A stretch of 64,000 bases of DNA, taken from Curvularia sp. ZM96 (lineage: Eukaryota > Ascomycota > Dothideomycetes > Pleosporales > Pleosporaceae). Made by a program: the position numbers and the translations under genes. The stretch lies in assembly GCA_022457065.1 (NCBI GenBank), contig JAJGBQ010000004.1, positions 1,612,001 through 1,676,000 on the forward strand. Reading direction: 5' to 3'. Shown piece by piece: positions 12,762 through 24,943 of this stretch. The notes under the pieces were generated by a model, which did not search any database, was not told the origin of the DNA, and saw nothing but the letters and a program-made list of their open reading frames with translations. Numbering within the stretch: the stretch's first letter is position 1; each line of letters starts with the position of its first letter.

Positions 12762-13194
12762 GAATGCCAGTCCGCTGACGTCGGAAGGGTTCGTCCGGGC
12801 AAGGCGGTGCAGGAGTGGCTTTGCACTTTTGCGGAGCAGAGATGGCGGGGGGAGACGACGGGCCGCCTAAGGATGCGTCGGTCGGCAAAACGCGTTCGTC
12901 TGCGAGTCGCAGGGCAGACGGGAAACGCACATCATCGGTAGCGACTTTGAGTAATGGCATCATCGACGGATGCGTCCTAGCGCACTGGCCCAGCGTGCCC
13001 TGCGTGCGGGTGGATGCGTGTGTACAGAGTCTATCTTCACCTCCCCTGCACTCCACCGACTGTAGCAATCCAGACAGCCCCTCGCGTTCGGTCTGTAACT
13101 CGCCGGCACACGACCGTGGAACCGGGCGCTGCCCCTCGGCCCATCGCCTGCAACACCACCAACATCAACAAACCAACCACAACACCGACCACAC
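12762..13194. promoter_or_regulatory. Divergent promoter between the SEC14-like gene and DAM1
   Basis: A 433-bp interval between two divergent start codons. Both genes must draw their promoters and leaders from it. No gene lies inside and no specific site is claimed. Confidence 0.6.
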
Positions 13195-13930
13195 ATGGCG
13201 TCCACAACACCCACAACAACGCCCTCGTACCGCCGCACACGCAGCAAGTCCCCTCGCTCCCGCCCCACGACACCCCTCCGTCCGTCGTCGCGCTCTTCAT
13301 TGCGTGATTCTTCCCAGCGTGGCCGTGCTGCCTCTGCTGCCGACAACGCGCTCGAAGGCCTGCAGGATGGCTTCGCAGAGCTGAGCGACGCAATGGCCGA
13401 CCTCGAGCAAAACTTCGTGCAGCTGCAGCTAATGCACGAGAGCCTGGCCCGCTTCTCCGAGAGCTTTGCCGCTTTTCTCTACGGCATGAACATGAACGCT
13501 TTCTGTGTCGACTTTCCAGAGGTGTGTAGGATGAGGATATACCGACAGGGAAGGGAAGCAGATTACAACAGCTACTAACCCCCATGTCTAGGCTCCCATA
13601 CCAGAATCCTTTAAACGGCCACAGAACCAGCCCGACGGCGGAGCTACGGACCTGAACCGCTCCCAGGGTCCTGAGGATATAGACGCAACGTTCCTAACCA
13701 CCGACACGTCCTTTGTCGATAACCCCCCGAGCAGCAAAGCTCCGTCCAAATTCCAAACTCCTCAGACGCCAGCTGCCAAAACATCAGGCCTACCACGGGG
13801 GAGGGGAGGCATACCACGGGCTGGTGGCCGTGGTGGAATACCAACCCGCGGCGGCACAACAAGGGGCACAAGAGGTGGTTCTGGTATTGCAAGAGGCTTT
13901 GGTGGGCGGGGAAGAGGGACACGAGGATAA
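13195..13930 (+). CDS. DAM1: DASH complex subunit Dam1
   Basis: Two exons, 13195-13521 and 13592-13930, give 221 aa. Residues about 50-115 form the conserved Dam1 helical core: a heptad-rich stretch with FAELSDAMADLEQNF, HESLARFSESFAAFLYGM and NAFCVDFPEAP, which matches the family signature. The N-terminus is Ser/Arg/Pro-rich with SP/TP sites suited to mitotic kinases. The C-terminus is an Arg-Gly-rich tail (about 185-221). Dam1 is part of the ten-subunit DASH ring that couples kinetochores to spindle microtubules. The RGG-like tail suggests contact with acidic tubulin tails or nucleic acid, which is inference. Confidence 0.92.
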
Positions 13931-14402
13931 ATCTGCGAGGTTGCTTGAGATTGGAATGCTTTACATATGATACCCAGACGAGCACACGATCCATGGCAAA
14001 AATGAGAAATTTCAAGCTCCATTGTTTTCATTACTGTCCAGCTCTTGCTTCTGAGAGCACTCGATGTCGTCAGTACTAAAAAAAGACAGTAGAGTTCGTT
14101 ATCCAGCTTCGATGATTACCACGAGCCTCCCTTCGTCGAAGGAGCTCGATCGTCCACAACCGTTCCCATTACCACCGTCATTATTTCAATAAACAAGGGT
14201 ATTAATGCAGCTATCCAGGCTGTCGCCATCCTTAGGAAAGGGGTATACTGCAGCAATATCATGAAAGCAAAAAGCGTCCAAGTCGTAAACAAGAGAAGAA
14301 GTGGGGTATCAGGTGAAAAAGTCCGGCTTCCGAAGTTTGTGTCACTCAGAGCTAGCTAGCCAGCCAGCCAGCCAGTAGTACCAGAACCAACTCTGCAGAG
14401 AA
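13931..14402. other. Interval between convergent genes; short CCAG repeat
   Basis: No gene is seen in these 472 bases, which hold the two 3' UTRs. A short tandem run of AGCT/CCAG tetramers lies at about 14349-14376. Confidence 0.5.
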
Positions 14403-16228
14403 TTAGGCTAAGACACCGGCGTGGCTCTTCATGTGCTGGCTGCTGCTCTCCTTGCGTAAGGCCCAGCCTTTGATGGCGATGACAACCGTGGTCCACGCCA
14501 TGAGAAGCGCCGTGAGACCCATAACCACCGTGAAGATGAACATGGCATCCAGATTGTAGGATTCTAGAGCCGCAACTGTATCCTTGTTGCTGACCATGAA
14601 TGTAATACCGCCAGAGATGAGGCAGAATGCAGTCACAATCTCGGTAGGCGGGCGGGACGGAAGGAAAGATGTCGGCGGCGAAATGTACAAAGTGACGTAG
14701 GTGAGAGCTCGCGCAAGCGCGAAGCCCATAAACATGCTGCCCCATTGGGTGTGTATCATGGTCGAGACCATGGAGCTCTGGTGGTGGGAGCTCATCATCT
14801 TGCCAAGGAGCATGATGATCAGAGCTGGCATAGGGTTCATGGAGAAGCGGTATTGGCGCGGTTGCTGCCATGCCTCATTCTCAACCGATGCAGCTTGCGA
14901 GGCTACGACGCCGCTGTTGAGCAGATCGCGCATCTTGCTCGACTCGATGCACATTCCCAGCTAGGAAGGAGATTAGCTAATGTCGCGCTAGAGTGAAAGC
15001 GTCGGGGCCCATCACTTACCAAACCACCACCAAAGAACATGACAGAAATGGAGACGTGTTCCAAATCCTGCGCCGTCCATGCGTCACCCCATGCCGCCAA
15101 ATGTTCGAGGAAGACGTTGGTACAGCCGTAGAGGAAGATGACGAAGGATTCGGTAAACTCTGCCGACGGTAGCGCCGCTCGCCGACGACCAACAACCTCC
15201 TTAGGTGGCTTCACGTTCCACGCCCACCCAAAGTCAGCGAATGTGCCCATCCACCTGCCCAATGTGAGGAAGCCGTATACGAAGAAGATTCCTCCTTTTA
15301 CTGTGTGTGCCAAGACGTTGAAGATACCACCCCCTCGTCCGATGCCACCATAGACGACAGCACCACTGACAATGGCCACGAAACCCTGAACCAGGATCGT
15401 ACGCTCAACCAAGACATAGAAGAACCGGATCGCTTTTAGTGTGCGGCCGACTGCAAAACGAGCTACGTTGCGGGAGAAGAATCGATCAACTGATGTGTTG
15501 TGCAAGAGGCCACGCTTCTCGTTCTCGTCGTCGAACGCGTCGTCATCATCATGAGTGTTCCTGCGGGATGGGCTGGCAAACTGCTGGTTTTCGGATTCAA
15601 CGCTGGGAGATCGAGACGAATCGTAAAGCGAGGATGAGTTCCGTTCGGTACCTTGGCCAGAGTCGCCCGACCATCGTGAGGGGTCAGCGACATCCTCTTC
15701 CTGTACGCGCTCGTACCTGAGCATGTTTGCGGCCGTCATGGGGTGCTTGAATTCATCCTCAAGCGAATGCTTGTTGGGCAAGCCAGCGTAGGCTTGGACA
15801 AGAGCTAGGAATACCCACGCTGAAGCAATCCAAGTAATAGCCCATCCAGTCTTGCTGTGCGCATTTCCTGCATACAGTTCCGGTGTCTGGTGGTCGTAGA
15901 CGAGACCAAGCACAAGAGCGAGTGCATTGGTAGCGAGGAAGACTAATTGCGACGGAAGAGTAAACCGTGAACGTGCGATGCTGAACATGACAGCTACTGG
16001 CAGTACCACGACCCAGGCCAACACCTCGAGGCCGATATGCCAATACATGAGCGAGGCATGCTCCGACAGACTCCAGTAGCCTCCAAAGCCAGCATGTTGA
16101 GGTTGCGCTTTCGGCATTTCATGCGCACCCATATCCATGCCTTTATCGTCACCATGCGCGACTGCTACCGGCAAGAGCTCAAGCAGCAGTGCAGCGGCGG
16201 CTACGGCGAAACCGCCCCGACTCGACAT
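14403..16228 (-). CDS. Ytp1-like multi-pass membrane protein
   Basis: Two exons, 16228-15020 and 14960-14403, give 588 aa. The open frame extends upstream only through a TTG, so the ATG opening MSSRGG is taken as the start. It begins a hydrophobic signal sequence ending near AVAHG. About ten hydrophobic segments follow. The first set, with SLSEHASLMYWHIGLEVLAW, belongs to the fungal DUF2427 domain, and the C-terminal set matches the Ytp1 domain. A Ser/Asp-rich cytosolic-type loop lies at about 190-240. Yeast Ytp1 is a mitochondria-associated membrane protein of unknown biochemical role, so none is assigned here. Confidence 0.85.
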
Positions 16229-18658
16229 GTGGACTATGATCAAAGAAAACTATGTTATATGCTTTTGGGAAGAATGCGCTGCAAAACGCCTGGTGAGGAA
16301 TGGAAGAAGACCACTGTGCGATGCGATCGTACAGTGAGGCTGCAGCAAGTAGGTATGCGAAGCCAGAGGGATGACAAGATGTAAGACGAGTCTAAGAGAA
16401 GCAGCAAACGGAAGGGTACCAGGTACTTGTATGTGCACAAGCAGCCACCCTTTATGGCCCTATGGGGGGCGCCTTGCATCTATACCTGGGCCGGAAGTCG
16501 CGGAACTAGGAGTTAGAGCAAGTCATCGAGACATGAGTTTGTCAGCTGCGAGACTACTCCGATCGCGTTGCATCGCGTTGTCGCCAGTTGTGACGTCCAC
16601 ATGCCAGATGCAGTTGTGTTGCGCAATGTGGGTCCGGGCACGCACAGACTCTCCTCGGGCGCCGTCCGTCGTTCGGTCAGCCACCGCTAATGGCCTTTTC
16701 TCTTTACCCTCGATCGCCTCATCGGCAAACTTCGCCAAGTTTCTTTTACAGCCCTATGGTGGCCTCATTGCCAGGACACAGGCTCATGGTACTATGGCAA
16801 GGCGGTGACTTGGGGCCGCCTGTCGCTGCCACGCCTTTGCTGCAGTAAGCCCTGGCGCATCGTGCCATGCCACGCTTGTCGACAATTCACACGCACGTCC
16901 GGCCGCCCAAGTTGCTTTGATCCGACCCACCATCCGAATCGAACATCCGCTCCAGGCCTGAAGTTGTTCGACTCAAAATTTCGTCTGCGATGGTCCCCGG
17001 TCTTTTCAGGATACGCCGGAAGCTAGTAGCTTCACACCCGCATTGGCCGCTTGTGAGATCATATTTTCTTTTCTTTGCCCGCGGTGGTGTGCAAAATTCT
17101 ACTGTACGTACAGTACCCATCATCACCACTTAACTCCAAGTTTCGTCCGAGCCACACGTGCTCAAGAAAATGTTGAAGCCGACATGGATCAGCATCACGT
17201 GTGCCGCGCCTCTGTTCCATTTAAGCTTTATACATGTTTGGCGAGGTGTGTCAGGCGACGGATGCCCGTCTGTACAGTAATTCTACGCGCTGGCCACACC
17301 CGCGCACAGACACCGATGCTCATCGAATTTGTCTCTATCCGCCCACTTCCGCCCGACGCATCCTGAGCCTCATAGTGATGGAACTTGACGGTCGTGTACG
17401 TATCATGCCATCAGTCCGTACTACCTGTGGCTCATGTTCTGCACCATCCACACGGGTTCTAGAACCACTCCGGTAGCTTTTGGCGGCTATGTCTAGGTTG
17501 TCAACCTCTGCTCGCTCAAAGTATTACATCAGACACCAAGCGTGAGCAGCCACTCGACCACCCTTCCATTCAGCCACTCAGCCCTGCAGCTCTGTCGCCC
17601 GGGCTTTGACTCATTGGAACTGGGCAAATGTGCATGCATTCTGCTGCCTAGTGCTCGCATTTGTCGGTCACCGCTCACACCATATTGTATTACTAACCAC
17701 TCAACGCGAGACGATGCGATATGTGAAGTGAGGTGGGGTCTCGTAACACTTTGCATACCCGGATATTGGCTTTTCCTACTTTGTTGACATTCGGGACGTT
17801 GCCTGTTTCCACGTTTCCATGACAGTCCATGCCGAGAGTCTGGCTTCTATTCCCGTACCATCGCGTTTCGGCGACGGCTTTAACGCAGATCCGAGTCCGG
17901 TCGCCAACGTTCCGAGAAGTCACCAATCCCCACGCCCATGATGCTTGTGTCATGCGATTTGCTCCGCGACTCTCTAGAGAGACGCCTGATGGTAGTCTCA
18001 GTAAGTATTATACACATCTCAACAAATGACACATGCGGGGTTCATCTGCGATCTGTGCTGTTACGTCATACACACTGGACCGCCATGTCTTAGAGTCTAG
18101 CCACATAATGCTCCACGTAGACGGCGTGTGAATTTGTTTTGCTCACAAGTCTAGGCTGCTTACCACCAAACGTCAGCCATACCACCAATATCATTCGTCC
18201 AAAGCATAGTATCTGATTTCTTTTAGTGAAACAAGCTCACAACACCCTCAGCATTATATTCAAGCCGCCATGCGGTTTTCTCTTTGCCTATCCTTTTGAT
18301 GTTGTACATGTTGTTGTTTTCGTCGGACATTCCAATTCTTTCCTGCTCTCTGTTTTCTCTCTCGCAGTCAAGTCACTTAGTATCGCTTCCTTTTTCCACT
18401 GCAAGATCTCCATGTTTGTTTATCAAATACACCAACCTTTTGCCTTTATTCCAAAAGGTCTGGAGTGTCTGGAAAAAGAACTAGAGAATGCCAGCCGTGA
18501 CAGCCGAACAGAGCAGGTTGCTAGTTGCAACCATGGAAAGCGCTATAACACACAAGCTGACGTGTCAACCAACATGGCTGACGACGACGGCAAACACTAG
18601 CTAAAGACACTTGCAGAGACAAAAAGCACTCACCAATTAGTTGAAGCAAGGCAAGACA
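16229..18658. other. 2.4 kb with no supported gene, upstream of the Ytp1-like gene
   Basis: The first several hundred bases should contain the promoter of the Ytp1-like gene. Beyond that, short open frames occur in all frames without ATG starts, domains or splice joins that extend them. A TTCGAT-type motif near 16935 recalled a tRNA B box but has no tRNA fold around it. I see no gene. Confidence 0.45.
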
Positions 18659-18907
18659 ATGCAGAACAATCCAGCATCTATGATTACTCCGGCTGCGGCT
18701 GACGCCATCCAATCGGCGGCGTTAGCAACAATCATGCAGGCGAACCTGGCGCATGAGGATATTTTTCGTCAATGTCTTTTGGACGAAATCACCCAACGCA
18801 ATGTTGACCTTAACAGGCCGGCCGAAAATACAGCATCTTCTGCAATAGCAAGACCAAGTCACTATTTTTATGCTACCTTCCTGTCGTTCAGCTTCAGTTT
18901 GCCGTAG
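18659..18907 (+). CDS. Possible small hypothetical protein, 82 aa
   Basis: An ATG-initiated frame encodes 82 aa with an amphipathic helical middle (about 12-50, alternating Ala/Ile/Leu with Asp/Glu/Gln) and a hydrophobic aromatic end. No family is recognised, no signal peptide is present and no intron is needed. It lies alone in a gene-poor region, so it may be chance. It is listed because the helical segment has better coding character than other short frames nearby. Confidence 0.22.
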   Translation: MQNNPASMITPAAADAIQSAALATIMQANLAHEDIFRQCLLDEITQRNVDLNRPAENTASSAIARPSHYFYATFLSFSFSLP

Positions 18908-21836
18908 TAGGACTCAAGCTGGCAAAGAGCAAAGATCGAATTGACGAAAAACCTGTCGATAAATAAACCGAAGAATAGCAAAGCGTGCTTTAGCGGAATT
19001 TCTGTGGACACTATGGGGGATTTTTGGATGAGCAAGCACAACAGGAATCACTTCACGAACGACTGGCTCCAACACGCCCAAGGAAGGTGGAATAACACGA
19101 TGCCTACCTTGTAGATGGCATAAGGGATGTGTACATCAACTTGCTTAACTGGCCTGCACGACCAGTGGAAGCCAGAAAGTCAGCAAACATGGACTATCCG
19201 ACGTTGTACATTTACTTAGGAATTGAGTCCACTAACTAGTCGATACCAGAGATCGTAGTTTATATATAGCTACGTCCATGATCCACCCTCGGAAGCTCAC
19301 CTCATGTAACGATCTACTGTTTAAACCCTGGCTCGCCACAATTACCCCAGTGGATTTGATAAGAATGAGATAAGAATAATTACAAGGATAGAGCACGTCT
19401 TGGTACCGGTTCTGCTTATCGTGTCACCAGTTACCACATCTATTGCAAAAGCGAATTCTGTAGTTGCTACAATCGACCTACTACCTCTCCTTACGCCTTT
19501 CCTCTATTGAAGATATCGCTACGTCCTTCTGGGCGGTTGGATCCTGTGTCTCTGCATGTAACAAAGCTTTGAATCTCTCGGCATCCGTCAATACTCTACG
19601 TATTCGCGCTCACTAGCGACAGCATTGGTAGACTGGCAAATGGGTGTAGGGTTACCTGGCGTGGGTAGAGGTGGGTAAGACTGGGTTATCTTAACTCAGC
19701 GCTAACTTTGGCCCCAACCCTTCCCATTCCCGCCAGTCTAGGTGTTCTCGGCAGCGGACGTGGAGGTGATGACGAGGAAGAGTGTGGGTCTTTCGGCTTA
19801 GTTTAGGAAACGGTTCTGCGGAATGGCGTAGCGGAATGACGGGTGAAGTGGGACTGTGAGATTGAATTAGTGAGAGAATGTAAATGTCGAAGAAGTCTTG
19901 GAAAGAATAGGAAGGTTGTTGAGAGCATGGGTTCCAAAAAAAAGGCACGAGTAGTGATACGGTATCGAGAACCGAAACATCATGAGTATTTTAGCATGCC
20001 TTTGATACTTCACTGATATAAATTTGTAGTACTTGCTAGGATTCATGACGAAAGCCAAGCACCAGAGAGCCAAAGTATCTCTTATTTTTTCCCTGTATAG
20101 CCGGTATCCTAGCCCTGTGGTAATGGGGTAATTACCAAACAACGATACTGAGTGAGACACCCACTCCACTGGAGCAAGAGAACTTTAGTTGATCCTCAGA
20201 AGGCGAACTCTTGGCCAGTCCATAGAATGAGTTTGCAAAAATACGAGCCATACGTTGCCAGTGGTGTAAGCTAAGCCTCGGTCTTCTGAGCGAAGTGTCT
20301 TATGCCCGGCACCTCGCCGAAGATGCTTTACATATGCTGTCAGGTAGCCGTGTTATGTGTAGTCGTGTAGGACGAGTCGGGAGTAGTGCGATCGTATTGG
20401 GCTTAGTATAAAAAGCGATGAGTTGTAGTAGATGGGCAATTTGGAGGATTACGCCGAGATTTTTGGAGTTGGACGCGCAGGACCATGGCTTTGGAGTAGG
20501 TTTGTGGAGTGGTATCACATTCTTTCGCTCAGAGGTGCGATTCGGTTATTCAGGCCGTTGATAGCTCCAAGTGATATACTATTTTGTTCACTGTCGCGCT
20601 TGAGCCGTAAGGACTGAGAAAGTAGTCTGCTAAGCCAAGTATGTAATCATTCTTAGAAGAAGAATTTACTTGCTCGGCAATTGAGAAGTCAAGTTACCAG
20701 ACTCGCCAGTTTGAATTGGTTCACTCATTGAGAGGGTGTCACATTGCGTTGGCCTGAAGCTTCAAGTCATCCTCCCTTTGTGGTTGAGCGAAAGTAGTTG
20801 CCTCTCATCGCCAATTGACAATTGGCCGTGATGGGAATGATCGTTGCGACGCATCATATCGCATATCGAACTGATTTGCAAACAAATTGGCTAACCGAGC
20901 CATACAGACAGCTCGAGGCGATTGAGAGGCAGGCATTGCGAGGAAATGTGGGTGCGCCACTTGCTGGAGGCAGGAAAGATCTGTAAGTCAGTTCGCCCTG
21001 TTTGGAGAACTGAGAATACTGAAGCGTTCGCATTAGGAAAATAGTCAGTATAAGTCTATCCCAGCCTAATTTGCTGATATATGTTCCCCTATCAACTCCT
21101 TTGTTTGTTGCGTCCGATTTCCACTCGCGTTCCGACTCATTATCTGCATTCTGCTCATGATTTTAAATCTTAATCTTTAAACATTCGTAATAAAACACTG
21201 CTAACAAGCCATGGCAGTCGAGGGCATTCTGCTGTATTTCAAAGGTTGTTGGTTTATACTTAGTATTATTGGACTTGTTAAAGTATTGTTTAGTTTGATA
21301 GTAATTGGCACAACTACTTACCCCCTGTTATCCTTATCGTGTTGCTCGCAGCTGCTATTGCGAATAGCCTTTTTACTGTATATTCTACGAATACTATAGG
21401 ATAAATGCCCTTGTCCTTGTATTAGGCGCTATTTTTGTAGATATATCTTGATTGGTATAACTCCCGACTTCTACTATGCGGAAATGTTAGCCAACACTAC
21501 TAAAATAGATCAAGAAGCCGGTCTATTATTCCATAGTTATATTATCCTCAACAGTCCTTCACAACCGCCAACGCGTCATATTCTTGACTATCTTACGGAT
21601 TCTTGTGTCTGTTGAATTTGGAAAAGGGTTTTCATATGGCATCTAGCGGGTTATGATTCTACACTATCGCGCATGTAGTTGACCAAACAAACATACTAGT
21701 TCCCAAAGACAGTCCCTCATTTGATGAAACCAAAGTAAAATCAGTTCATAGAAGCTCCTAAGATCCTCACACACTACTGTAAGATTCTTCATCAGCACTA
21801 CAGAAGGCAGGTTATGCCACCTCTCTTCACTCCTCA
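18908..21836. other. 2.9-kb gene-poor, partly AT-rich region
   Basis: No open frame is credible. The base composition drops toward AT, most clearly at about 21000-21700, unlike the surrounding gene-bearing DNA. This could be decayed mobile DNA mutated by repeat-induced point mutation, but no transposase motif, long terminal repeat or target-site duplication could be identified by eye. A perfect 17-base palindrome lies at 20810-20826. Confidence 0.45.
20810..20826. repeat. Perfect inverted repeat, 8-bp arms
   Basis: The sequence reads gccaattg, a single a, then caattggc. It contains two CAAT-box-like cores in opposite orientation. No gene is attached. Confidence 0.7.
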
Positions 21837-22928
21837 CTACAACACATGCTCCAATCCCACTGGTAACCCAACCTCCGACGTATTCGCACTCAACACCTTA
21901 AACACCGGGCCCCTACTACCCCCACTGCCCCTCCACACCGTCTCCACCACCTTGCCAAACGACGTCCTACCCGCACTATTGACCCCAAAGTAAACAATCT
22001 GCTCCACCCCATTCCTATACACGACAAAGCTCTGAATGCCCAATATCTGCGTTTCACCCGTGTAGTCCTTCTCCGTAAAGAGCGGCGACTGCGACGAAGA
22101 GATCACCGTTCCAGTGGGTATAGCGAGATTGGGTGAAGCAGGGGACGCAGGGAGCTTGTCGATGGTGCGGTCCAAGTTCTTGATAGCTGTGGCGGAGCTA
22201 CTCCAGGATCCGCGCTCGAGGAAGAAGAAATAGTTACCCACGATACGCAGCTGGCCTGGTTTATCGACGCCCGTGACGACGATTTGCTCTTGGCCGTCGC
22301 CGCTGAGAGCTACGCGGCGGATGCTGCCGTCGGTGACGGAGCTCCAGTAGAGCCAGCCGCGTGTTTCGTCGACCGCAATGCCCCCGGCGTACGTGTTGGC
22401 GGGGGTGTATCCGTCAAAGAGGAAGTTGATACCTTGTGAGACGTTGCGGAAGACAGAGGCGTTGCTGCCGTCGTAGTTGGCAGAATAGATGAGCCCCGTG
22501 TACGAGTCTCCGTAGTAGAGCTTTTGCGATTGCTCGGCCACGGTGATGCTGACAACCTGGCTTGATGTGTCGTCGTCTGCTCTCTTTACGATGTACTCCA
22601 TATTCCCGCCGTCCATGTTCGTACGCGCAATACCCTGACCTGTCACGGAGAAAAGAGCTGAGGTCGAGGGCGAGTACGCCAGGGCATAGCCAAGTATTGG
22701 CCGCTCGAGCGTGTTCGAGTCGGTAGCATCTACGCCGAATTGCGTGAGGTTTGCCGCATTGGTGCCATCAGTGTTGATGCGGCGGAGAGTGGTAGGCCAT
22801 CTGGGAATCGGCGTACTGCGGTGGCCTACGCCCACGTCAAGAATAGCCAGATACTGTGAAGCTCGTGGCTGGAGGCTTGGTAACGCCGTGGAGAGGTGGA
22901 ACAAAGTAAAGATGGACAATAGCAACAT
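21837..22928 (-). CDS. Secreted LDL-receptor-type YWTD beta-propeller protein
   Basis: A single exon of 363 aa. The open frame runs further upstream only from a TTG, so the ATG opening MLLLSIFTLFHL is chosen; it starts a clear signal peptide cleaved near residue 15-17. The body has repeated YWTD-type blades, including IARTNMDGGN, KLYYGDSYTGLIYSANYDGS and GWLYWSSVTDGSIRRVALSG, which indicate a six-bladed LDLR class B propeller. Several NxS/T sites suit glycosylation. Such stand-alone propellers are found in fungal secretomes, and their ligands are unknown. No membrane segment follows, so it is probably extracellular. Confidence 0.8.
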   Translation of the reverse strand: MLLLSIFTLFHLSTALPSLQPRASQYLAILDVGVGHRSTPIPRWPTTLRRINTDGTNAANLTQFGVDATDSNTLERPILGYALAYSPSTSALFSVTGQGIARTNMDGGNMEYIVKRADDDTSSQVVSITVAEQSQKLYYGDSYTGLIYSANYDGSNASVFRNVSQGINFLFDGYTPANTYAGGIAVDETRGWLYWSSVTDGSIRRVALSGDGQEQIVVTGVDKPGQLRIVGNYFFFLERGSWSSSATAIKNLDRTIDKLPASPASPNLAIPTGTVISSSQSPLFTEKDYTGETQILGIQSFVVYRNGVEQIVYFGVNSAGRTSFGKVVETVWRGSGGSRGPVFKVLSANTSEVGLPVGLEHVL

Positions 22929-23537
22929 GGTGTGTATATCAGAAGGTGATATCAATACTTTGGTGTTCCTTTAACCTTGAGGATAAGAGATCCTTTTATT
23001 GCCAGGACTCCACGGCTTCCGTCGGTGATCTTGTGCAAAACCACGCGTAATGTAAATGCAGCAGTTCATAGAAAGTCCTGTTTGGGATGCTGACTATTGG
23101 TTTGTATATTGAAGGAGCACAATGGCGCTTTCGAGTTCTCCGCAATTTTAATCCTTCCTCAGAAAAATACGACAATTGCCTATATGGTTGGTTATACTGT
23201 TCGTTAGTACCTGGCAGCATAAGCAGTAGCGAGTGGCGTATTGTGCACCAATCAATAAAGATAAATTGATTGCTGCAGGACCTGCATATGCAGGATTAAG
23301 ATTTACCGAAATCTGTCGCTCTAAAATAGATTGTCCTCGGGAACCGAGGCTGGACAGATGTAACTCAACAACGCAACAGAATAGGACGTGATTGAAAATA
23401 TTAATATGTGTCTAGGTCTTCGGGCGCCTTGTATGCGGGTATCGTACAGAATTATAGAAAGCCTGGTACTCCAATGCTAATGCTCATGCGAAATCACCTC
23501 CCAGCGGTTGATCTTTGATAGGTTCCAAGGCGGGTAC
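22929..23537. other. 609 bp between the YWTD gene and the GT90 gene, no gene seen
   Basis: Both neighbours lie on the minus strand, so this should hold the promoter of the YWTD gene and the 3' UTR of the GT90 gene. The part at about 23240-23480 is AT-richer than the genes. Confidence 0.5.
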
Positions 23538-24943
23538 TTAGGGGATAGCTGCAGGGTCCTTGGGCCAATTTGCAGCAAATGCTGTCCAGGGTGTGCCTCT
23601 CATAGCCATCTTTCCATCCTTGCCAGGGACGTACAAGACTGGATCGTATCCCTGTACGCTCGCCCAGGCCCAGAATAGCCGCCTCCAATAGCATGTTACT
23701 GCTGCTGGTGTGAGATATCTTCTTGTGAAAGTCTCGTAGCTATTCTTCGCAATAGTTTCTGCCTCGTCATCATGTGCACGATAGTATTCCATGGCCGACT
23801 CGAGATTGCCAAAGTTCTCGGAGGCTTCAATGTAGTTCACTTCAGGACCGGCAAGGCGCATAAGATGCGTGTGGAACTCCTGCCATTCTAGAGGATGCGT
23901 GATCAAGGCTGAACGGCAGAGTTGGAGGTACTTGAGGCGGCCGGAGTAGGAGGTTCCTTCGGTCTGGACGGTGTACTTGTAACTGAAGAAGAGTTAGCAT
24001 TGGCTTCCCAGTGTTTTGGTAGACACAAAACATACCCGCAAAAATCCCTCAGATTCATGACATCCTTTGTGTGTGGGTCGTTGGCATCGTTGATAACCAC
24101 GGGCTTGATATCGCTCCATTCCTTTCCCTCACTGACTTTGACCAGTTCCTTCCTCAGTGTTGCCATTTTAATCTTGCCTCGCCATACAACCCTGGGGTCC
24201 TTCTTATCCCACGGCAACTCTTTTTCCTTTTGCTCAATCTCCTTCCTAATGCTGTTCCAACTAGGAGCGTGCGTGTAGTTCCAAGCCCAATAAGCGTAGT
24301 TAGGCATCATCCAGATGTTGTTGTATTCTGGCGTGTCCTTGCGCGTGTAGCCAAAGAAGGTTCCTTGTTTGCGCGACCGAAGGGGCAGATCATCCAGCGA
24401 AAGCGAGAATTCGATGTTGGGAATCGCAGGGTCAGAGGTAGATGTAGTGGAGACAGCGCGGTCAATCTGTGCAAGCGTTCCAAGGATGCGTTCTCGCTCG
24501 TTTCCGTTCTTAACATAGCATTTCTCTGGCTTTCCGGTGTCGACAACGAACAGCTAAGCGAGATATGAGGATGGATGCCAATCAAGATTCTATTTACGTG
24601 AACATACCTCTCCCTGATATATGAGTAGTCTCATCATACATCTTCCTTGTTCTATCTCAATATCCTGGAGGTGGACCTTCCTTCCTTGTCGCAGTTCGAC
24701 AGACTGATCCAGGCTGTGGTACAGCTTGGGGAAGGCAGCGTCGCATTGATCCTGGCTAAGCGTGTGTACATTGGCGTGAACATCGGCATCAAAAGCCCAA
24801 TTGCCCAGTATATGTTTATGCGTGAAGTCGAGGTAGTTGTGTTTGGACTGGCCCCATATGAAGTAGAGTTGGGTAGTGATGATAAAGGTAGAAACGTAAA
24901 AGACGAGATGTGGAAAGGAAAGACGGAAGCCTTTAGGAATCAT
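23538..24943 (-). CDS. GT90 (CAP10-like) glycosyltransferase, type II membrane protein
   Basis: Three exons, 24943-24608, 24553-24036 and 23982-23538, give 432 aa. The longer frame starts at a TTG; the ATG opening MIPKGF is used. A single membrane segment at about 8-30 is followed by a lumenal catalytic region, the usual Golgi type II layout. The segments NIWMMPNYAYWAWNYTHAPSW, VVWRGKI, LRDFCGYKYTVQTEGTSYSGRLKYL and LCRSALI are the CAP10/GT90 signature, resembling Cryptococcus Cap10/Cxt1 and animal POGLUT enzymes that transfer xylose or glucose. Donor and acceptor cannot be told from sequence. The two joins complete the signature exactly. Confidence 0.88.

Noticed and set aside
13014..13307. 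97-aa frame overlapping the DAM1 start
   Set aside because: It is in a different frame from the Dam1 core, with no domain and Thr/Pro-rich composition.
16900..17000. tRNA-like B-box motif on the minus strand
   Set aside because: The TTCGATTC core is present but no cloverleaf arms or A box can be folded around it.
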